From: Oopsacas minuta
Lineage: Eukaryota > Porifera > Hexactinellida > Lyssacinosida > Leucopsacidae
Assembly: GCA_024704765.1 (NCBI GenBank)
Contig: JAKMXF010000316.1
Coordinates: forward strand, 186,001-250,000
Length of the DNA: 64,000 nt
Direction: 5' to 3'
A program made the position numbers and the translations under genes. This document shows positions 57,601 through 64,000 of this stretch, in pieces. Position 1 is the stretch's first letter. The number at the start of each line of letters is the position of its first letter. The notes under the pieces are model-generated. The model searched no databases and was not told the origin of the DNA. It saw only the letters and a program-made list of their open reading frames with translations.

Positions 57601-58733
57601 GATATGTTTAGAACAAACAAATACAGATTTCAGGCCTCCGATATCTTTCGTCAGAGCGCACGTAGCCATTGATTTACAAGTTCAGGTGGACCAGTTAGTT
57701 CCTTAAATACATGAGTATAAGGTTTCCCTGATAATTACTCCGGCAGTCCGGGGTAGAACAATTGTTAAAAATTACAAGCTAATGGAAAGTATAACAAATA
57801 AATATACATAAGAAAGTGATAAATAAGAGGTAAATTAGAAAAATGTGTATAAGTAAGATAAAAAATGATGAGACAGGATATATCTAAAAGAATGGCACAA
57901 TAATCACGAAACTCTCGATAGGGTGATATTGGCAATATGTATGTCAATTTCCTCAGCATCCCAATTCCAGCAGACACCAGAAATACCCAAAAATTCAGGA
58001 TATGGCTATCTATCTTCATCAAAATTGATAAAATAAGCTATGGGATGGAAAACTAGCTACAGGATGATACAGAATTAAAATCTATGCTAGTACAGTGGAA
58101 TATTACTGCGAATTACCAGTATTAGGGTTTTACACGTTCAATTTTAGATTAAGTTTATACAATGCATAAATAATTTATAGTAGGTCGACTATTACGGTTC
58201 GTTTGTTGATTTCAATTTTGTTGTATCACATCAGGTTTTCAATATATGACATAATCTTAATTACCATATACAGAAATACAGAAATCTAGATATTCACGTA
58301 ACTTAGTTATTATTAGAAGAAAATGAATATATGAATAAATTATATTAATTGAAGAATAGCTAACATATAAGTATCTCATTGATGAATTAATGTTAACTAC
58401 AAAAAGAGTTCATCTATGGAATTTTGAAGACTATTTTTGCTTGTCTGGTAATTACACAATTCTTTTGATAGCCTGCTTGACCACAGGTGGAACAAATGAT
58501 AATCTTTCGGAATTTTTCATTCAGAATTGGTCAACCATAGATGTAGAGCCCATTGTAACATCACTTAATTTACTTAGAAAATCTAATTTCCTGCTCAAAT
58601 ATTTTGAGATTCTTGCATCAACACATGTCCTCGTTCTAACCCTTCTTCAGAAAGACTACACAATCCTACCCTGTCATTTCTCTCAATAAACTGATGGGCA
58701 TGAGCGAAAAATTTGTGGAGTGTGGTTCTAATA
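57601..58733. other. No recognised gene
   Basis: A 99-codon plus ORF (58390-58689) and an 85-codon minus ORF (57765-58022) show no motif. Confidence 0.4.
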
Positions 58734-60009
58734 CAGGGTGTATCCAAAGTGCTGGTGTATTATATATTTGACTATAACATAGTCAATAAACAATATAAAC
58801 TTATACTCTATTTGCCAATATAATGTTCTGACCGATTTATAACTTCGCTAATGCGATTAGGCATACCATTTGTCAAATTTTGAAGAATCACAGGGTCAAT
58901 CCCTGACTACACCTTTTTCAAATGAATTACGAGGGAATTTATAGTGCTAACTTCGGGGAGTTGCCTGGCCAGTCAACCTTCGCCTAGTAGTTCGGCAGGT
59001 ATTCTGAATACCAAGTCTGAGTGAGCTTGGAGGTGTGCGCTAGAGCGCCATCTTGCATAAAAATAAACTGGGACATCTTTTTAGTCATAGACTGTCCCAT
59101 AATAGTGCCAGAATTTGATGTTCTTCTTATCGCATCCATGCAAGTCCTTTCAATATTATTTCTCGTTAATACTCTCCTTTAACATGTTTCTGAGGGATTA
59201 TATGGAGTTCTGAGAGTGCTGATGAGACATCATCCCCCAAACTTGGATTATCGTTTGGAATTTAACACATTTGAATGACTGAACATCGGCTGAACTATGT
59301 GACCACATTCGGTTGTTCTACCTGTTTGGTGCTACAATAGCTGAAAAAGTGATTCATCGGACCATAAACCTTCTCCCAATCTGTTTACAATCCAATTCTT
59401 ATGTTTGAGAGCGAAGAGGAGTCGATCTTGCATCATTTTATTGGTGAGACGAGGGATTCGCTGCCTTTTGTAAGGATAAACACTGATGAAATGCCTCAAA
59501 TACCGATGGACTGTTGAATGTGAAGCAGAAAAACCAGAATTGAACAATGTACGTGCTATAGATCGTGTAGATTTTCCTCTCTTGCACAAAGCCTTGGATA
59601 TGATGATCTTAGGGGCGCGAGAAAGGATCTTTGGGCGTCCGCACCTGGGTAAAGTACCCAAGGATAGTCCAAGTTTTTCCCGACGGGACCAATTTAGACT
59701 GATCTAATTGAAATACTAGAGCTTCTGATACTTTTTTAAGATTCAAACCAGCCTTTAGAATCCGAATTGCTTCATTTCGAAGTTTAATACCATGGTCGTT
59801 GACATCCATTATGCGAAAAATGCACAACAATGTAAAAACTTAGAAAAAAATATCACAAAGTGAGAATATAGAATAATTTGTGCAGATAAATATACAAAAG
59901 AAATTCAAATATCGGAATGATAACGAAATGATAAGAGTAAGGAATGGGTTGCGATATTATGAACATCGGATAATTGTTAGTTATACGACAGCACTTTTGA
60001 TACACCCTG
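58734..60009 (-). mobile_element. DD37E Tc1-type transposon
   Basis: TA at 58732-58733 and 60010-60011. The ends CAGGGTGTATCCAAAGTGCTG and CAGCACTTTTGATACACCCTG are inverted repeats. Same lineage as 51285-53925, which also has a CAGGGTGT-type right end. Confidence 0.85.
58900..59809 (-). pseudogene. DD37E transposase, inactivated
   Basis: ATG at 59809 (MDVNDHGIKLRNEAIRILKA), like the MDVNENKLQVRNRAI start of the 51.5-kb copy. A clear core segment (STVHRYLRHFISVYPYKRQR) leads to the first box GLWSDESLFQLL (about 59335). After frame breaks the second box FMQDGALAHTSKLTQTW (about 59055) is readable. The third box WPGNSPDLNPIENLW has decayed to SPKLAL and stops, so the catalytic Glu is gone. Confidence 0.8.
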
Positions 60010-60076
60010 TAGATGCCCAGGGAAATGTTTGTAAGATTTAGTAAGTTGGTTTCTTGACTTAACACACGAAATCTGT

Positions 60077-60334
60077 CTATATCGACAACTTCACTACTAA
60101 AGGTGATGGAGGAAGTACATCAATGCCACTTGCAGGTTCGTGTGTAATCCCACACCGTTGCTTTGTATTGTAGATCACCGGCTCTTTCCCATTAGGGTTT
60201 AACTGATGGATCGTCTCTTCGATCTCCTCTATCGAACAATCCAAAGGAAACCGGCAAACAACTTTCGTAATACAATTTATATCACTTCGGGTTGCTTTGC
60301 AGGCAGTACATCGCGCTCTTCCTTTACTTGTCAT
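60077..60334 (-). CDS. Unrecognised 85-codon ORF with CxxC
   Basis: ATG at 60334 opens MTSKGRARCTACKATRSDIN; later residues include CRFPLDCSIEEIEETI and end with a stop at 60077. Codon use looks protein-like and a CxxC pair plus further Cys could bind zinc. No family recognised. It could be a C-terminal exon or part of a mobile element. Confidence 0.25.
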   Translation of the reverse strand: MTSKGRARCTACKATRSDINCITKVVCRFPLDCSIEEIEETIHQLNPNGKEPVIYNTKQRCGITHEPASGIDVLPPSPLVVKLSI

Positions 60335-60614
60335 TGTTGCTAGCGTTTTCCGTCAAACATTGAAGCTTTGACTTCTACTTTACCATGGCCATTTAGGTGA
60401 TCAAAACCATTCTCATTAAGTGAAACAATTTCAGGGTTTAGTTACTTGCTTAATTCTATAACAGTGTCAATAGTCTCCTTTGGCAAATAAATGCTACTGG
60501 TTGGTTGGAAACACACGAGTTAGGATGCTTATTTTTCCCACAGAACATTCGCGAATCGATCTATTACATGGAGAGGTGAAACCATGAAGACAATATAATT
60601 TGATCGGTCTATAT

Positions 60615-61179
60615 TCAAGTCTGATAAAACCCAAGAAAGGAATGAGATCCAGAACCATCCAGTCCATGGTTGATTTGGAGTGTTAATGGATAGAAGTGTG
60701 ATGCAGGGAAATTTAGCACACATTCTCTTGACAACCGGCCAAAGAGAGAAATTACATGTGATGAGTAAGATGTATAGACCCCTGTAAGATTGGAAACATT
60801 TGGATACCAGTCGAATGTTGGAACAATTGATTTTCTAATTTCACTAATTTTTCCCAAGTTACCAAAACGAGGCCTTCTGATTTGAGATAATATTTAAGAT
60901 CTTTCCATTCTCCTTTCCCCAGCTTAAGTTGATATGCTAAGAATGTTGATTTTTCTGTGGAAGCTATGTTAGTGGGAGTTGGTATCGATTCTTCATTATA
61001 GATTCTCCAAGCGATATTAGCGATGACTTTAAAACCAATTTGTTCTACAGCTACAATATACAGGAGGAGAGCAACGTAGCGAATAACAGAAATATTTTCA
61101 AGTTGTGCTAACTGCCAGATGGACAGATGGAAGTAAGTATCCCAGTGATCAAGTCTGATCATTTTAAAACGAACTTGGA
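60615..61179 (-). pseudogene. PIKK FAT-domain-like fragment (possibly SMG1/mTOR-type), frame broken
   Basis: The first frame reads IRLDHWDTYFHLSIWQLAQL through WRIYNEES to LKYYLKSEGLVL. A second frame, shifted by one base near 60860, continues VPTFDWYPNVSNLTGVYTSY, then SLFGRLSRECVLNFPASHFY and PLTL. The second part lines up without gaps with the end of the FAT domain in PI3K-related kinases. In mTOR that stretch starts W-x(6)-L and ends P-x(4)-YPLT. No kinase domain follows on the minus strand, and I found no splice pair that would repair the frame. It may be an exon remnant, a pseudogene or a coincidental resemblance. Confidence 0.35.
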
Positions 61180-61379
61180 TGTCATCAATTGATTATCTCC
61201 TCTCTACATTGAGAACCAATATAACACCGCTTTCTACATCACAACCTGAAACAGAAAGAAATGATTGGGTGCTCTTAGGTTTAACAGGGATCCAAGGAAT
61301 TCTTACACTTCACCAATCACCATCTAAGCTCTCAATAGATTTCTTAGTCTTTCTGATTCAAATGATATTTTAAAAATTA

Positions 61380-61530
61380 GTGAGTATACAGAATGTCTTG
61401 TCAGCCTCGAGATTTAGTAAACACACTATTTCATCTGCTGCTTGATTGGTATCATAGATGTGAGCCTTCAATATGATAGCCAAGTCAAGACGTGTTTTCG
61501 GGTTTTCAGATAATATTGTTGCTTCAGGCA
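61380..61530 (-). CDS. Candidate first or internal exon, unrecognised
   Basis: Minus-strand ATG at about 61530 (MPEATILSENPKTRLDLAII, then LKAHIYDTNQAADEI) stays open for 53 codons. A possible donor (ACATTCT|GTATAC) lies near the end. It precedes the FAT-like segment and could belong with it. Unproven. Confidence 0.25.
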
Positions 61531-61559
61531 TCTTTAAATTGATAAGTAAAGGTTAAATA

Positions 61560-64000
61560 GGTTATCAAGTTACTGAACTTGTATGCTACCTCGTAATATG
61601 CAGTATATATAAAGAATTATTGAGTTACATTGGTGTAAAATTACCATGTAGTTACATCACATTGTATCGTAGCAACGTAGATGTGAGAATGGAATTCGAC
61701 AAATTTAATATGTTGCGCAATGAAGTCGCATTTGTACTTTGAATATAATGTTTATATTACTTGATAAGAATATATACTAAAAATTCAGGGTGCAAACCAG
61801 TGGAAACAAAATTTGCTGCCACCAAAATATGACCGATGACCAAGAGAAATTTCTACAAATTTACCCAGTATTGTATCCTTAATATCTGATCAAACCTTGC
61901 GTTCCTGAAGAATATGAATGATATATTCAATTTCAGCGCACTCACTTTGCTTGGAAAGCATGTAAAAAACAATAGTATGCATCATAAATTCAGCAGATTA
62001 CTGAAATAGCTTAAGTCATATATATAATGAATGTATAAACATAGAATACAGCAGTAAAGTCCTACATTTGATTGACCACAAAAATAGAAATACTTAACCA
62101 TATCATGTGATATTTTACATATTGCTCATTGAATATATCTAGAATCTAATTCATAATTCAAAATGGTATAAATAGAAAGATTTTGGGCCTAATGCACCCT
62201 AGTAGCTCACCGTGTGCTAATGGAGCACATTTATCACTTGAGTAAAGGTTTCATATAAGATATTCATATATTATTTCACAACTTAGTGAGATGGATCAGT
62301 GGCATAGCAGACCGGGCTGGTTGCGTGAGTCAGGAACCAGCCCGATCCCCCAAGTACCCCAGTTCGTGCTATATATTGTGATCTATATGGGAATTGATAA
62401 TAACTTTGCTCATGTATGGGCATTTTGACATTTAGACTTGTTAAATACGTACAATGACTAATTTTGTCAAATATGGTGATGTAATTCCATAATTTTTCAA
62501 ACTGTGCCTTGACAAACGTAATCTAAGTCCAACTACCAGATTGAGAAACGGTCGCAGAGTATTCATTTCTCTCACAACACTACCGCAACAAACACTTAGA
62601 TCCATTAGATCTTGGACCATGAATGCAGACCTGTGCATCACAAAAGCTCTGGTTACGCCAATGAGATGGATATCAAAGAGAATATCTATCGAATAAACCA
62701 GTTATAGATTTTGGGAACCTGGTATAAGTGCTGAAATTAGTCGACAATCAAGAGATAATGTAATATTTAACGAAAGGCTGAGGGTTAAATTGGAGCTGAA
62801 TTCGCAACCTTGATAATCCGAACTCGTTGGATCCTGTAATAAGAGTTCTGATAATAGATGTCGTTGAGGCACAGTGGAAAAGGAAGTGGGGCCAGGGCAT
62901 ATTCGGAAAATCGAGGTTGTACTGATTTCGGAGTCTGAAATTGTACAGATTTCGTCCCAAATCGTTAATTCCCAAATTTCATCAGTTTTATGGCATACTA
63001 CTAATATGAAGGGATAATACCCTCATAAGCTCTCAACATATGTAGCAAGTAAGATATCGAACTCCAGATAAATGGAAGGTATAATTCAAGTCCCTTAAGA
63101 TTCGATATAGCTATAGGATAATGTATAAAACAGTGATTATTTAGGTGGAAAGAGGCTTAATTTTTAGAATATTAGACGTTTGCTTCAATTATCTCAGTTG
63201 ATTTAACATGTCTTCAATGTAGAAATACATAAATTCATTATGAATGAACAAGTGTATTGGTTGTTGTGAAAACAAATATCTGCACATTTCTGTTGCTTGA
63301 AATTTGCGGTTTATCAGAATTGATCAAGATGTATTAGTGGAATTTCACTATGGTTACTTGGTAGGAACTTTTATTAGAGTTACTGAAATATGTACATTGA
63401 AGTATTAAATGTAAATATTATACTAAATTACATTAGCTTTGTGTTTGAATCTACAACCTTATAAACTTGATGACAATTTAAAGATAATTTTTCACGGCCA
63501 CATAATATTTGATGAAAATTGTTGTGGTGTTTCGTGGCGTGAACTCACAATGGTTAAAAAATAGATGTTGATAGTATATTTAAAAAATAATTTAACCTGC
63601 ACAAGTGCGCACGAAGTGGAAAATTACATATACTTGCATAGGACTAACAAAATATCTAAATAATACACTACATTAAATTTATTTGTAAAATCAATAATAG
63701 TGGTGATTCGAATGAGAAATTAGAGCTGAGCGGCATATACAGACCTGATATTTGTTAATCACTACCATTTTTCTTTAACTGATAGTGGATGATAAAGACT
63801 AACATATTTGAAAATGGAATATTTACACCAAACAAAATAAAGTATTTCACTGTCTAACCTCTCATTTGACAAGACATCATTTCATAACTTATTTGGTAAA
63901 TTGCAATAGTTTAGGGTGGAATTTCATACCGGAAACTAGAAATTATCCAAATTTCTATCTTGTTTGTAATAAAATTATTGAACAAGTGAGTTGCTAATAT
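61560..64000. other. About 2.4 kb with no recognised gene
   Basis: AT-rich, short ORFs only. The one notable structure is the hairpin at 62313-62344, listed separately. Confidence 0.45.
62313..62344. repeat. Perfect 10-bp GC-rich hairpin
   Basis: CGGGCTGGTT (62313-62322) pairs exactly with AACCAGCCCG (62335-62344) across a 12-base loop, within a local GC-rich patch (62300-62365) in otherwise AT-rich DNA. It is not a tRNA cloverleaf. It could be an RNA hairpin or part of a small repeat. Confidence 0.55.

Noticed and set aside
1-64000. tRNA, rRNA or CRISPR features
   Set aside because: No tRNA B-box with cloverleaf, no rRNA-like sequence and no regularly spaced array was seen by eye. A dedicated scan could still find a divergent tRNA.

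Overview
The window is AT-rich metazoan nuclear DNA. It has spliceosomal introns, very few long ORFs and a dense load of DNA transposons. The one clearly identified host gene is CFAP46 on the minus strand, a component of the ciliary central-pair (C1d) apparatus, so the animal should have motile cilia or flagellate sperm. AT content, the repeat families (one degenerate ORF belongs to a multicopy family I know mainly from arthropod genomes) and the Tc1/mariner/pogo/piggyBac/hAT mixture suggest an invertebrate, possibly an arthropod. I cannot name the species.

Layout: 0-12.9 kb is a repeat graveyard. It holds a decayed multicopy ORF, pogo-like MITEs, a piggyBac transposase gene with a correctly phased intron that houses a mariner and other insertions, short repeats and a large fold-back element. 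A Tigger/pogo element lies at 13.07-15.24 kb.

CFAP46 runs leftwards from at least 50.9 kb to 15.7 kb. I can place three phase-0 exons: 50912-50547, 28689-28369 and a huge 3.9-kb exon at 19641-15694. They are separated by introns of about 21.9 kb and 8.7 kb. The introns carry most of the transposons: a Tc1 inside a pogo-type MITE, a pogo element with an intact catalytic triad, two related mariners, a KRBA2-like integrase fragment cut by an assembly gap, a DD34E Tc1, a hAT, a LINE scrap, a MULE scrap and Helitron-like tandem repeats. They also hold unrecognised ORFs, notably 174 codons at 39948-40472 and a polyglutamine ORF at 43638.

Upstream of exon C (51-64 kb) are a DD37E Tc1 disrupted by a DD37D element, a second decayed DD37E copy, and minus-strand coding-looking segments at 56.8-57.6 kb and 60.1-61.6 kb. 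One of these resembles the end of a PIKK FAT domain. The 5' exons of CFAP46 were not found with confidence. Almost every transposase is broken by small indels, so the region looks like fossilised DNA-transposon insertions tolerated in long introns.
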